Of a DNA stretch of 64,000 bases, positions 17,501 to 30,040 are shown one piece after another. Position numbers and translations under genes: made by a program. The DNA comes from Cryobacterium inferilacus. Lineage in GTDB: Bacteria > Actinomycetota > Actinomycetes > Actinomycetales > Microbacteriaceae. The stretch spans positions 1 through 64,000 of the forward strand of contig NZ_JAIEUL010000006.1 in NCBI RefSeq assembly GCF_019599185.1, given 5' to 3'. Every line of letters starts with the position of its first letter. Position 1 is the stretch's first letter. Under the pieces are notes generated by a model. That model saw only the letters and a program-made list of their open reading frames with translations, ran no database searches and had not been told where the DNA came from.

Positions 17501-18711
17501 ACCGATTCCCCCCTGGCCAGGGTGAGCGACGATGCGGCGCCGGCAACCAGGAAACGACCGGCAGTGCAGATCGCGATCGCGGGACCGGCGAGGGTGACCT
17601 GCCGCATGGGTACGCCCGCCGCGCCGTCGACGCCGGTCGCGGCATCCGCCGGAATGGCAATGTGGGCCAGCTCGAAGTCCGGAACGTCCGGCCGGTACAC
17701 GGCGACGCCGTCTGCCTGTACCTGGGGTGCCAGGTATGGCACCGGCAACGGGGTGAAATCGAGTACCTCGAGGAGCTCGTCGACGTCGATGTGCTTGGGG
17801 CTGAGTCCGCCGCGGAGGACGTTGTCCGAGGCGGCCATCACCTCGACGCCGAGACCGCTGAGATAGGCGTGGATGTTGCCGGCCGGCAGGTAGAGCACCT
17901 CGCCGCGGGCCAGGGTGACGAGGTTGGTCAGCAGGGAGATGACGATGCCGGGGTCACCGGGGTAGGCGTCGGACAGCGAACGCACCGTGGCCAGCTCGTC
18001 GGCGAAACTGACCTGGGCTCCTCCGTCGATGAGGAATGCGGCCTGCTCGGCGAGCGCCACGACGCGTTCGACCAGCCAGGACACCTCGCCGGAGTCGCCG
18101 CCGCGTCCGTCGCGCAGCAGCCAGTCGACGGCGTCGCGCAGCGGGTCCGGCCCCACCAGCCGGTTCTCCAGTGCGAGCAGGGCGGCGGGCTGCGGGTCGT
18201 CCATGGTGGCGTCGAGGGCGCGGAGTTCGGCCAGGATCGACCGGATCTGCTTCGGGTCGCGGAAGCCGCACAGGGCCTGGAAGGTGTCGCTGAGCGCGAA
18301 GATGATCTCCGGCTTGTGGAACGGGTCGCGATAGTTGCGGTCGGCGGCGTGCACGGGGATGCCGGCGGCGTTCTCGAGCGCGAAGCCGGCCGCGGCGCGC
18401 TCGGGCGACGGGTGGGCCTGCAGGGACAGCGGGCTGTGTGCGGCGAGGATCTTGAGCAGGAACGGCAGCCGCGCCGCGCCGGCAAGGTCTCCGCCGAGCG
18501 CGGTCGCCGGGTCCCGGCTGATCCAGTCGGCGAGGTCCGCCGCTCCCCCGGTGAGTTCCGGCGTGGTGATCCGCGCCGGGCTGCCGTGGTGGGCGCCGAG
18601 CCACAGTTCGGCCTCCGGCCCGCCGGATGCCGGCCGGCCGAGCAGGTCGGCGATCGCGGTGGGTGAACCCCATGCGTAATCACGCGGTGTGTTGCTGATG
18701 CCCACAAACAT
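17413..18711 (-). CDS. manA: Mannose-6-phosphate isomerase, class I
   Basis: 432 aa cupin enzyme. N-terminal NTPRDYAWGS, zinc-binding LQAHPSPERA (Q-x-H), a later Glu/His pair in FHKPEIIFAL, and YLPAGNIHAYLSG in the second half define class I phosphomannose isomerase. It converts fructose-6-phosphate to mannose-6-phosphate for GDP-mannose and polyprenyl-phosphate-mannose. CAGGAGCC precedes the ATG. Mycobacteria also carry manA near whiB2. Tail-to-tail overlap of 88 nt with the GlxA-like gene. Confidence 0.93.
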   Translation of the reverse strand: MFVGISNTPRDYAWGSPTAIADLLGRPASGGPEAELWLGAHHGSPARITTPELTGGAADLADWISRDPATALGGDLAGAARLPFLLKILAAHSPLSLQAHPSPERAAAGFALENAAGIPVHAADRNYRDPFHKPEIIFALSDTFQALCGFRDPKQIRSILAELRALDATMDDPQPAALLALENRLVGPDPLRDAVDWLLRDGRGGDSGEVSWLVERVVALAEQAAFLIDGGAQVSFADELATVRSLSDAYPGDPGIVISLLTNLVTLARGEVLYLPAGNIHAYLSGLGVEVMAASDNVLRGGLSPKHIDVDELLEVLDFTPLPVPYLAPQVQADGVAVYRPDVPDFELAHIAIPADAATGVDGAAGVPMRQVTLAGPAIAICTAGRFLVAGAASSLTLARGESVYITPDEGTVTFAGSGEVFLATTPESAAA

Positions 18712-18780
18712 GCTTGGCTCCTGAGTCGAAGGGTTTAGACCAAACTACCAACCGTTTTCCCGGCTGCCATCTCGTCGTCT

Positions 18781-18786
18781 TAGGCT
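18781..18786 (+). promoter_or_regulatory. Possible -10 element for the acyl-CoA dehydrogenase gene
   Basis: TAGGCT 55 nt before the start codon, within the 130-nt divergent gap between manA and the dehydrogenase. The same hexamer occurs before rmlC on the minus strand. No convincing -35 box is visible. Confidence 0.3.
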
Positions 18787-18841
18787 AAAGTCCCGGTCGG
18801 AGCGTTTGCGCGGCCGATCATCTTCGTCGCAAAGGAGCACG

Positions 18842-20020
18842 ATGACATTCGAGCCGCTCAGCAGTGATTTCTTCGGATACGGTACCCTCCTCGGCGCCGA
18901 GGAGCAGGCCGCGCTGGCCCGGATCCGCGCCTACCTCGAGGCCGAGGTACGGCCCATCGTGAACGAGTACTGGGAACGCGCCGAATTCCCCAGCCAGGTC
19001 ATCAAACCGCTCGGCGCGCTCGGCGCATATTCATTCGGTTGGGAGGAGACCCGACCGTTTCCGAACTCGGCCGTGTTCCGCGGCTTCGTGGCGCTGGAGA
19101 CGGCGCGGGTGGACGCATCCGTGGCGACCTTCGTCGGCGTGCAGAACGGACTCGTCGCCGGCTCGATCGCGGCCTGCGGGTCGGCTGCGCAGCGGGCCGA
19201 GTGGCTGCCCAGGCTGGCCAGCGGGGAGATCGTGGGCGCGTTCGCCCTCACCGAGCCGCTGAGCGGCTCGGATTCCGCGCAGGGTCTGCGCACGACCGCG
19301 ACCAGGGACGGGGACTCCTGGGTGCTCAACGGGCAGAAACGCTGGATCGGCAACGCGACCTTCTCCGACATCACCATCGTGTGGGCGAAGGACACCGCGG
19401 ACGGCGCCGTGAAGGGCTTCATCGTGCCGACAGACACCCCCGGCTACGCGGCCACCAAGATCGAGGGCAAGATCAGCCTGCGGTCGGTGCAGAACGCCGA
19501 CATCACGCTGACGGATGTCGTCGTGGCCGAGGAGAACCGGCTGCAGGAGGCCAACTCGTTCAAGGACACCGCCAGGGTACTGCGGTTCACCAGGGCCGAG
19601 GTGTCGTGGGCGGCCGTGGGGCTGGCGATCGGCGCGTACGAGGCCGCCGTCGCCTACGCCGGCGAGCGGGTGCAGTTCGGCAAGCCGATCGGCGGGCACC
19701 AGCTGGTGCAGGACCTGCTGGTGAAGAGCCTGGGCAACATCACCGCGAGCCTGGGCATGGTGGTGCGGGTGTCGCAGATGCTCGACGAGGGCACCCAGCG
19801 CGACGAGCACTCCGCGCTGGTGAAGTCGTACACGACGTCACGGATGCGCGAAACGGTGGCCTGGTGCCGCGAACTGTTCGGCGGCAACGGCATCGTGCTC
19901 GACTACGACGTGGCCCGGTTCTTCTCCGACGCCGAGGCCATCTACTCCTATGAGGGCACGCAGGAGATGAACACCCTGATCGTGGGTCGCAGCATCACCG
20001 GACAGGCCGCGTTTGTCTGA
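18842..20020 (+). CDS. Acyl-CoA dehydrogenase (glutaryl-CoA dehydrogenase-like)
   Basis: 392 aa from ATG 18842, preceded by AAAGGAG; an in-frame upstream start lacks a site. FAD/acyl-CoA motifs: AFALTEPLSGSDSAQGL in the middle domain, WVLNGQKRWIGNA, and the catalytic-base region YSYEGTQEMNTLIVGR with Glu near residue 377. The Glu-Gly-Thr context and overall pattern resemble glutaryl-CoA dehydrogenase. It oxidises an acyl-CoA thioester at C2-C3 and passes electrons to ETF. No operon partner is tight; the next gene begins about 80 nt downstream. Confidence 0.9.
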   Translation: MTFEPLSSDFFGYGTLLGAEEQAALARIRAYLEAEVRPIVNEYWERAEFPSQVIKPLGALGAYSFGWEETRPFPNSAVFRGFVALETARVDASVATFVGVQNGLVAGSIAACGSAAQRAEWLPRLASGEIVGAFALTEPLSGSDSAQGLRTTATRDGDSWVLNGQKRWIGNATFSDITIVWAKDTADGAVKGFIVPTDTPGYAATKIEGKISLRSVQNADITLTDVVVAEENRLQEANSFKDTARVLRFTRAEVSWAAVGLAIGAYEAAVAYAGERVQFGKPIGGHQLVQDLLVKSLGNITASLGMVVRVSQMLDEGTQRDEHSALVKSYTTSRMRETVAWCRELFGGNGIVLDYDVARFFSDAEAIYSYEGTQEMNTLIVGRSITGQAAFV

Positions 20021-20061
20021 TCGGGCTGCGGCGGCGGCCGCCGCGGGGTGAGAATGGGCTC

Positions 20062-20103
20062 ATGGCATCAGCGTGCGGCAACGGAAACGGCATGACCGCG
20101 TGA
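20062..20103 (+). CDS. Possible 13-codon leader peptide
   Basis: ATG 20062 opens a 13-codon frame ending in TGA at 20101-20103, which overlaps the GTG start of the FAD oxidoreductase (GTGA). A GGTGAG stretch lies upstream of the leader, whereas the oxidoreductase start itself has no visible ribosome site. This arrangement would allow coupled re-initiation. It could equally be chance. Confidence 0.25.
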   Translation: MASACGNGNGMTA

Positions 20104-21569
20104 ACGTGCGCCGGGGAGCGCCGGAGGTCGACGCGATCGTGGTCGGTTCGGGCCCGAACGGGCTCGCTGCCGCCGTGACCCTGGCCAGGGCCGGCCTGTC
20201 GGTGCGCGTCTACGAACGATCGGAGCAGGTCGGCGGTGGCGCGGCGACGGCCGAGTTGACCCTGCCGGGTTACCTCCACGATGTCTGCTCCGCCGTGCAC
20301 CCGATGGCGCTGGCGTCGGAGTTCTTCCGCCGGTTCGGCCTAAGCGACCGCATCGACCTGGTGGTCCCGGAGGTGTCCTACGGGCATCCGTTGCCCGGTG
20401 GCGCCGCCGGTCTGGCCTATCGGAGCCTGGCCCGCACCGTCGACGAGTTGGGCAGGGACGGGCCGGCCTGGCGCCGGTTGTTCGCGCCACTGGTGGACCA
20501 TGCCGACCAGGTCGCGGAGTTCACCGGCGGCCAACTGCTGCGCATCCCCCGGCATCCGGCGACGGCGCTGCGGTTCGGCCTGCGCACCCTGGAGCAGGGC
20601 AGCCCGCTCTGGAACTGGCGGTTCGACGGCGCCGCCGCTCCCGCCCTGCTCACCGGCGTCAGTGCGCACACGATCCGGGCACTGCCGAGTCTCGCGACGG
20701 CCGGCGCCGGCCTCACCCTGGCCACGCACGCGCACGCGGGCGGCTGGCCGATCCCGGTCGGCGGCAGTGGTGCGATCGTGACCGCCATGGTCGACGACCT
20801 ATTGGCGCACGGCGGGGAGATCGTGACCGGAACAGAGGTGCGGCGGCTGAGCGACCTGCCACCGGCGAGGGTGGTGCTGTTGGACGTGACCCCCCGGGCC
20901 CTGCTCCGGTTGGCCGACGGTGACCTACCCCCGGCCTATGCCAGGGCGCTGGGCCGGTTCCGGTATGGCAACGGGGTCGCCAAGGTCGACTTCGCGCTCT
21001 CCGGCCCGGTGCCGTGGGCGGCGGCCGGGCTGCACGCCGCCGGCACCGTGCACGTCGGCGGTACCCGGGCGCAGATCCGCCGCGCCGAGAACACCGTCGC
21101 CCGCGGCCGGCACGCCGAGGAGCCCTACGTTCTGGTCTCGCAGCCCAGCGGGAGCGACCCGAGCCGCGCCCCGGCCGGCCGGCACACCCTCTGGGCGTAC
21201 ACCCACGTTCCGCGCGGGTCGACGGTGGACCAGACGGAGGCGATCATCGGGCAGATCGAGCGCTACGCGCCCGGCTTCCGCGACACCATCCTTGCCACGG
21301 CCAGCCGCACGGCGCAGGATGTGCAGGCGCACAACCCGAACTACGTCGGCGGGGACATCTCTGCCGGTGAGGTCAGCATCCGCCAGTTGCTGGCCCGACC
21401 GGTGCTGTCGGCCGATCCGTGGCGCACCCCGCTGAACGGTGTCTACCTCTGTTCGTCGTCGACTCCGCCCGGCCCCGGCGTGCACGGCATGGCCGGCTGG
21501 CACGCGGCGCTCAGCGCCCTGCGGCACGACCTGGGCGTCAGACACGCCCCCGATCTTTCCCCCGCCTGA
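20100..21569 (+). CDS. FAD-dependent oxidoreductase (phytoene dehydrogenase/CrtI-like fold)
   Basis: 489 aa from GTG 20100 (GTG 20073 is an alternative). N-terminal dinucleotide site IVVGSGPNGLAAAVTLARAG followed by an acidic VRVYERSEQVGGG segment, then the CrtI-type continuation PGYLHDVCSAVHPMA. The C-terminus has the FAD-binding LCSSSTPPGPGVHGMAGWHAA. Carotenoid clusters are absent nearby, so this is the 'NAD(P)/FAD-dependent' branch of unknown substrate rather than a carotenoid desaturase. It is followed after 17 nt by an SRPBCC protein, probably in one operon. Confidence 0.8.
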   Translation: MNVRRGAPEVDAIVVGSGPNGLAAAVTLARAGLSVRVYERSEQVGGGAATAELTLPGYLHDVCSAVHPMALASEFFRRFGLSDRIDLVVPEVSYGHPLPGGAAGLAYRSLARTVDELGRDGPAWRRLFAPLVDHADQVAEFTGGQLLRIPRHPATALRFGLRTLEQGSPLWNWRFDGAAAPALLTGVSAHTIRALPSLATAGAGLTLATHAHAGGWPIPVGGSGAIVTAMVDDLLAHGGEIVTGTEVRRLSDLPPARVVLLDVTPRALLRLADGDLPPAYARALGRFRYGNGVAKVDFALSGPVPWAAAGLHAAGTVHVGGTRAQIRRAENTVARGRHAEEPYVLVSQPSGSDPSRAPAGRHTLWAYTHVPRGSTVDQTEAIIGQIERYAPGFRDTILATASRTAQDVQAHNPNYVGGDISAGEVSIRQLLARPVLSADPWRTPLNGVYLCSSSTPPGPGVHGMAGWHAALSALRHDLGVRHAPDLSPA

Positions 21570-21586
21570 CCGACGAAAGGTAAACC

Positions 21587-22030
21587 GTGGCTGTCAACTA
21601 TCGCCCGTTTGATTGTTCCCCCGAGAGAGTCTTCGCGGTGCTCGCCGACGGCTGGCTGTACCCCGGTTGGGTCGTCGGTGCCTCCCGCATCCGGAAGGTC
21701 GACGAGGAGTGGCCGGCCGCCCAGAGCGCCATTCACCATTCGGTGGGGGTGTGGCCGGCGCTGATCGACGATTCGACGTCGGTGCTGGAGTGGGATCCGC
21801 CCCGGCACGTCCTGATGAAGGCCCGCGGCTGGCCGATCGGCGAGGCGCACGTGGCCATCGATGTGAAGCCGCGCGCGCACGGTTGCGTGGTGCGTATCAC
21901 CGAGGATGCCACCGCCGGTCCCGGCCGGTTCATCCCCTCGTTCCTTCGCGACGCCGCCATCGGCGTGCGCAACACGGAGACGCTGCGGCGGCTCGCCTAC
22001 CTCGCCGAGGGTGGCGCCCGCCCGGACTAG
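21587..22030 (+). CDS. SRPBCC-family (START/polyketide-cyclase-like) protein
   Basis: 147 aa; GTG start with an AAAGGTAAACC ribosome site. Sequence shows FDCSPERVFAVLADGWLYPGW, the N-terminal helix-grip signature of SRPBCC folds, and alternating strands through VAIDVKPRAHGCVVRITED. Such proteins hold hydrophobic ligands in a deep cavity. Spacing suggests co-transcription with the upstream FAD oxidoreductase. Ligand unknown. The 66-bp palindromic repeat starts 6 nt after its stop. Confidence 0.8.
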   Translation: MAVNYRPFDCSPERVFAVLADGWLYPGWVVGASRIRKVDEEWPAAQSAIHHSVGVWPALIDDSTSVLEWDPPRHVLMKARGWPIGEAHVAIDVKPRAHGCVVRITEDATAGPGRFIPSFLRDAAIGVRNTETLRRLAYLAEGGARPD

Positions 22031-22035
22031 CCGCG

Positions 22036-22101
22036 AACTGTTCCCCAAGCGGACAATTGCGGCCGGCACACCGGGCGCAATTGTCCGGAGCGGGAACAGT
22101 T
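22036..22101. repeat. 66-bp palindromic repeat, copy 1
   Basis: Arms of 26 nt (22036-22061 and 22076-22101) match at 22 positions; they begin AACTGTTCCC and contain GCGGACAATTG. The centre holds ccggcacaccgg. A second copy of identical length lies at 62491-62556 (55 of 66 positions identical by my count). Both lie between convergent genes, so bidirectional termination is one likely function; a REP-like mobile palindrome is the other. Confidence 0.8.
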
Positions 22102-22128
22102 AGCGGTCGCGGGGGCGGCTCAGTACAG

Positions 22129-22727
<599 letters not shown>

Positions 22728-22784
22728 GCGGGCGTCCCTTCGGAGAAAAAATGAGGCGGCCAAACGACCGGCCGTACCGGAATT

Positions 22785-22800
22785 ATACCCCGCAGGGTAT
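22785..22800. promoter_or_regulatory. CsoR/CstR-type operator
   Basis: Perfect inverted repeat ATACCC-CGCA-GGGTAT, 58 nt before the rhodanese start. This agrees with the A/T-flanked G-tract operators bound by CsoR-superfamily tetramers, and a member of that family is encoded in the operon. It sits 49 nt before the divergent O-antigen-ligase-like gene, so it might affect that promoter too. Confidence 0.8.
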
Positions 22801-22848
22801 CAAGGGTGGGAGCAGGCCCTGCAGAGGACACCCCAGTACCCTAGACAC

Positions 22849-24162
22849 ATGCCCGTCGTGCAGAGTCGTCTCCCTGTTCGTCTTTTCGCGACCCTGGTGT
22901 TCTTCAGCGTGCTGGCCGGGCAATTCTGGCGCAACCTGCTCGGCTGGTGGGGATTCGGCGGCATCGCCCTGATCGTGCTGGCCGGCAGCATCTGGTTCCT
23001 GGTGTCGACCAAGCCGGAGTGGTCCTGGCGCACCTTCCCGAAGTCACTCGTCGCGTTCATGGCCCTGGCCACCCTGTCGATCGCCTGGTCGGCCTACCCC
23101 GGCGTCAGCGCCCTCGGTGTCGCCCTGCAGTGGATCACGACCATCACGGCCCTGTTCGTGGCCCTGTGCCTGACCTGGCCGGAGTTCCTGCGCACCCTCG
23201 CGGTCGCCCTGCGGTTCATCCTGGCCCTGTCGCTGCTCTTCGAGGCCTTCGTCGCGGTCGTCATCGGCCACGCGGTACTACCGTTCTGGGTCGAATACAC
23301 CGGCAAGATCCCGGCCGCCTTCTACTGGTCCCGCGGCCTGCTGCTCGAGGGCGGGCCGATCGAGGGCATCGTGGCCAGCCGCAACCTGCTCGGCTTCATC
23401 GCCCTGATCGCGCTCATCGTGTTCGCCGTGCAGCTTGCCGCCGGCACCGTCGCCAGGGGCCGCGGCATCTTCTGGGTCGCCCTGGCGCTCGTGATGCTCT
23501 GGCTGACCCGGTCGGCCACGGTCACCGTCGCCCTCCTCGCCGTCGCCGTTGCGCTGCTCTTCGCGCTCTGGGCCCGCCGGCTGCCGCCGTTGGGCCGGCG
23601 CGGGCTGTACCTGACCGCCGCCGCAGGGGTGGCGGCCGTACTGGTCGGTGTCGCGGTGTTCTCCTCCACCCTGCTCGGCCTGCTCGGCAAGAGCGACGAC
23701 CTCACCGGCCGGTTCGACATCTGGGGCCGGGTCATCGACCTGGCCGGCCAGCGCACCGTCGCCGGCTGGGGGTGGGTGAGCTATTGGGCCCCGTGGGTCG
23801 AACCCTTCGACGGGCTCGCGGTGCGCAAGGGTGTGCAGTATCTGCAGGCACACAACGCCTGGTTGGATGTCTGGCTGCAGCTCGGCATCCTCGGCCTGAT
23901 CGTCTTCGGCGCTCTGGCAGTGTCGACGCTGTGGCGGTCCTGGTTCCTCGCCGTCGACCGCCCCCGCCTCGGCATCATTGACACGGCGCCGTTCTCGGTG
24001 GCGGCGCTGCTGCCCCTGCTGCTGCTGGTCGCGCTCCTCGCGCAGAGCCTGGCGGAGAGTCGCATCCTGGTTGAATCGGGTTGGGTGTTCCTCATCGTCC
24101 TCGCGGTGAAGACCAAGCGTCCGAGCGCGGCGGAGGAACTCCTCGGCGTGGGCAGGCGATGA
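22849..24162 (+). CDS. O-antigen ligase/polymerase-like membrane protein (Wzy_C), copy A
   Basis: 437 aa, about eleven membrane helices. The large extracytoplasmic loop between about 285 and 345 contains GRFDIWGRVIDLAGQRTVAGWGWVSYW-type sequence with conserved Arg and a Gly-Trp-Gly, then NAWLDVWLQLGILG, the Wzy_C hallmark. Such proteins polymerise undecaprenyl-linked repeat units or transfer the finished glycan to an acceptor on the outer face. The stop overlaps the next ATG (ATGA) of a clear paralogue. ATG 22849 has only a weak ribosome site. Confidence 0.85.
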   Translation: MPVVQSRLPVRLFATLVFFSVLAGQFWRNLLGWWGFGGIALIVLAGSIWFLVSTKPEWSWRTFPKSLVAFMALATLSIAWSAYPGVSALGVALQWITTITALFVALCLTWPEFLRTLAVALRFILALSLLFEAFVAVVIGHAVLPFWVEYTGKIPAAFYWSRGLLLEGGPIEGIVASRNLLGFIALIALIVFAVQLAAGTVARGRGIFWVALALVMLWLTRSATVTVALLAVAVALLFALWARRLPPLGRRGLYLTAAAGVAAVLVGVAVFSSTLLGLLGKSDDLTGRFDIWGRVIDLAGQRTVAGWGWVSYWAPWVEPFDGLAVRKGVQYLQAHNAWLDVWLQLGILGLIVFGALAVSTLWRSWFLAVDRPRLGIIDTAPFSVAALLPLLLLVALLAQSLAESRILVESGWVFLIVLAVKTKRPSAAEELLGVGRR

Positions 24163-25463
24163 CCGACCGTGCCAGACGGCCGCCCGTTCCTGCGGCCATC
24201 TCGGCGGTGTTCTCCTCCCCCCGATTCAGCGCGGCACTGACCCACCTGATCCTCGGGGTCGCCTTCGCCACCCACCTGCTGCGCAGCCTGATGGGCTGGC
24301 CCGGCCTCCTCGGCGCGCTGGCCTGCCTCGTGGCCCTGGCCACGGCCTCGCTCGTGGCCAGGCGGCGCAGCATCGAATGGCACGGTCTCCTGCCGGTATC
24401 GATCCTGGTCTTCCTGATCTGGTGCGCCCTGTCGGTGTTGTGGACCGGCTACCCCGGCCACACCGTCGCCGGTGTGGGCTACCAGCTCACCTTCGCCTTC
24501 CTGGCGATCTATGTCGCCCTGGTGCGCGACACCATCCAGATCGTGCGGGCCACCGGCGATGTGCTGCGGGTGCTGCTCGGCCTGTCGATCGGGCTGGAGG
24601 TGCTGTCTGGACTGCTGCTTGACCTGCCGATCGCTTTCCTCGGCATCCAGGGCAATATCGCCGTTCTCGGGCCCATCCAGGGCGTCTTCGGCTCGCGGAA
24701 CGTTCTCGGTCTGGTCGGATTGATCGCCGGGGTCAGCTTCCTCATCGAGCTGCGGTCGCGTTCGGTGCGGCCGGCCAGGGCGGGCTGGTCCCTCGCGCTG
24801 GCGACCTCCGCGGTTCTGCTCACGCACTCGCCGGTCTTCTTTGTCGTCGCCAGCGCCGTGGGCATTGCCGCCCTCGCCTTATACGGGCTGCGCCGCACCC
24901 CCGCCGAAGACCGCTGGCGGCTGCAGCTGGGACTGCTCGGCACCGTCCTGGTCATCTCCCTGGTGGTCTTCCTCGGCCGCATGAGGATCATCGACCTGCT
25001 CAACGCCGGCAGCGAGTTCGAGACCCGGTCGTCGCTCTGGCTGGAGATGTGGCGGCTGGTGGAGCTGCATCCGTTGGAGGGGTGGGGCTGGACCGGCACC
25101 TGGCCGCCGGACGTGAGCCCGTACGGCTGGCTCGACTTCGTCACCGGGACCGAGCACAGCTCGGCGTTGAACGCGTTCCTGGATGTCTACTTCCAGGTCG
25201 GCCTCGTCGGCTTCCTCTCCTTCCTGACCCTGGTGACCCTCGCCTTCATCCGCTCGTGGCTGCTCGCCTCGAACAAGCGGCCCGTCGTCTACGTCTGGTC
25301 GCCGCTTGTTCTGGTCGCGCTCCTCGTCACCTCCGCGGCGGAGAGCACCGTGCTCGTCGAATTCGGCTGGCTGCTGCTGCTGATCTGTTCGGTCAAGGCC
25401 GCGCAGGGGCAGAGCTGGCGCAGACAGCTCAAGCCCAGCCCGCGCAGCGACCTGGACGACTAG
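24159..25463 (+). CDS. O-antigen ligase/polymerase-like membrane protein (Wzy_C), copy B
   Basis: 434 aa with the same helix pattern as the preceding gene and matched blocks: SRNVLGLVGLIAGVSFL, EGWGWTGTWPPD and NAFLDVYFQVGLVGFLSF against the equivalent segments of copy A. The long loop keeps ETRSSLWLEMWRLVELHP. Tandem duplication followed by divergence is the simplest origin; one copy could polymerise and the other ligate. Start ATG overlaps the previous stop by 4 nt. Confidence 0.85.
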   Translation: MTDRARRPPVPAAISAVFSSPRFSAALTHLILGVAFATHLLRSLMGWPGLLGALACLVALATASLVARRRSIEWHGLLPVSILVFLIWCALSVLWTGYPGHTVAGVGYQLTFAFLAIYVALVRDTIQIVRATGDVLRVLLGLSIGLEVLSGLLLDLPIAFLGIQGNIAVLGPIQGVFGSRNVLGLVGLIAGVSFLIELRSRSVRPARAGWSLALATSAVLLTHSPVFFVVASAVGIAALALYGLRRTPAEDRWRLQLGLLGTVLVISLVVFLGRMRIIDLLNAGSEFETRSSLWLEMWRLVELHPLEGWGWTGTWPPDVSPYGWLDFVTGTEHSSALNAFLDVYFQVGLVGFLSFLTLVTLAFIRSWLLASNKRPVVYVWSPLVLVALLVTSAAESTVLVEFGWLLLLICSVKAAQGQSWRRQLKPSPRSDLDD

Positions 25464-25525
25464 GTGTGCGACACTCGGCCCGGGGGAACAACATCCCCGA
25501 CAGGCACAATGGAACGAACCAGTTG

Positions 25526-26830
25526 ATGGAAGCGGGACCCGTGCACGTGAGTCACACCGAAGAGCCAGACCAGGACCAGCCCACCCTCGCTCCGGCGAGC
25601 CCGAACACCGGAAACGGCTTCGTCCTGATCGTGGCGGCGACCGGACTGGTCGGGATCGCGGGCTACCTGATCACCGTGTGGGTGCCGAACCTGATCGGCT
25701 TCGGCCCGTACGCGACCTTCGCGGTGTTCTGGGCGTTCACCTTCCTGGTCGCCGCCGCCCTCACCGGGATCCAGCAGGAGATCACCCGCGGCACCCAGGC
25801 CAGGGAACCCGGCGACCACACTCGCGCGGGTCAGGCCGGGACGTTCGCCCTGCTCGCGGCGATCGCGGTCCTCGTGGCCGTGCTCGGTACCGCACCGCTG
25901 TGGCAGTCAGCCGTTTTCCCCGAACACGGGTGGGCGCTCGTCATCCCCCTCGCCGTCGGCGCGGCCTCGTACGTGCCGCTGGCCGTCCTGGCCGGGTCGC
26001 TCTACGGGGTGGGCCACTGGAAGGCTCTGTTCGCGTTGATCTCGATCGAAGGGCTGCTCCGGCTGGTCCTGGTGATCCTGGCTGCCTACCTCCAGCCGGA
26101 GGCCGCCGTCTTCGCCTGGGCCATCGCCATCCCGTTCCCCGTCGCCGTTCTGGTCGTGTGGCCGTTCGCCAGGGCGCGCATCGTCGGCAAGACCCGACTC
26201 GACGTGTCACTGCCCCAGCTCACCTGGAACGTGTCCCGCACCATCGTCGCGGCCACCGCGATGGGCCTCATGATCAGCGGGTTCCCGCTCATCCTGCAGC
26301 TCACCTCGCCCGGCCAGCCCGAGGGACTGATGGGCCTGGTCATCGCCACCGCCACCCTCACCCGCGCCCCGCTGATCGTCGTGGGCATGGCCCTGCAGAG
26401 CTTCCTGATCGTTTTCTTCCGGGCCAGGGCGGCACACTTCTGGCGCACCCTGCTGATGCTCGAAGCCGCGGTCATCGCCATCGGAGTGGTGCTGGCGGTG
26501 GCCGGTTACCTGCTCGGTCCCGCCGTTTTCGCTTTCGCCTTCCCCCGCGAGGAGGTGCCGGCCGACTGGCTGATCGCCACGTTCGTGCTCTCCAGCGCCC
26601 TCGTCGGCGCGCTCTGCATCAGCGCCCCTGCCGTGCTGTCCCGCAACGCCCACTCGGCGTTCAGCGCCGGCTGGATCGTCGCTGCCGCGACCACGGTCGT
26701 CTGCCTGCTGCTGCCGCTCGGCTTCATCGAGAAGACCGTGCTCGCACTGCTGGTCGGGCCGGTCATGGGCGTTCTCGTGCACGCCGTCTACCTCGCCGTC
26801 GTGCGCAAGGGCGAACCCGCCCGGGTCTGA
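25526..26830 (+). CDS. Polysaccharide flippase-like membrane protein (Wzx/MATE-like)
   Basis: 434 aa. After a 35-residue acidic N-terminus there are about twelve regularly spaced helices without extracytoplasmic domains, as in the MOP/Wzx flippase group, including FAVFWAFTFLVAAALTGIQQEITR early in the protein and paired helices through the C-terminus. It would move a lipid-linked oligosaccharide across the membrane, fitting its place after two Wzy-like genes. ATG 25526 is used; GTG 25541 or 25547 are alternatives. Converges with the next gene at a 13-nt gap. Confidence 0.7.
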   Translation: MEAGPVHVSHTEEPDQDQPTLAPASPNTGNGFVLIVAATGLVGIAGYLITVWVPNLIGFGPYATFAVFWAFTFLVAAALTGIQQEITRGTQAREPGDHTRAGQAGTFALLAAIAVLVAVLGTAPLWQSAVFPEHGWALVIPLAVGAASYVPLAVLAGSLYGVGHWKALFALISIEGLLRLVLVILAAYLQPEAAVFAWAIAIPFPVAVLVVWPFARARIVGKTRLDVSLPQLTWNVSRTIVAATAMGLMISGFPLILQLTSPGQPEGLMGLVIATATLTRAPLIVVGMALQSFLIVFFRARAAHFWRTLLMLEAAVIAIGVVLAVAGYLLGPAVFAFAFPREEVPADWLIATFVLSSALVGALCISAPAVLSRNAHSAFSAGWIVAAATTVVCLLLPLGFIEKTVLALLVGPVMGVLVHAVYLAVVRKGEPARV

Positions 26831-26843
26831 TGGCCCGCTGTGA

Positions 26844-30025
<3,182 letters not shown>

Positions 30026-30040
30026 CGACTCGGAGCCTCT

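Noticed and set aside
20100..21569. Carotenoid phytoene desaturase (crtI)
   Set aside because: Only the FAD fold is shared; no crtB, crtE or other carotenoid gene lies nearby, and the partner is an SRPBCC protein.
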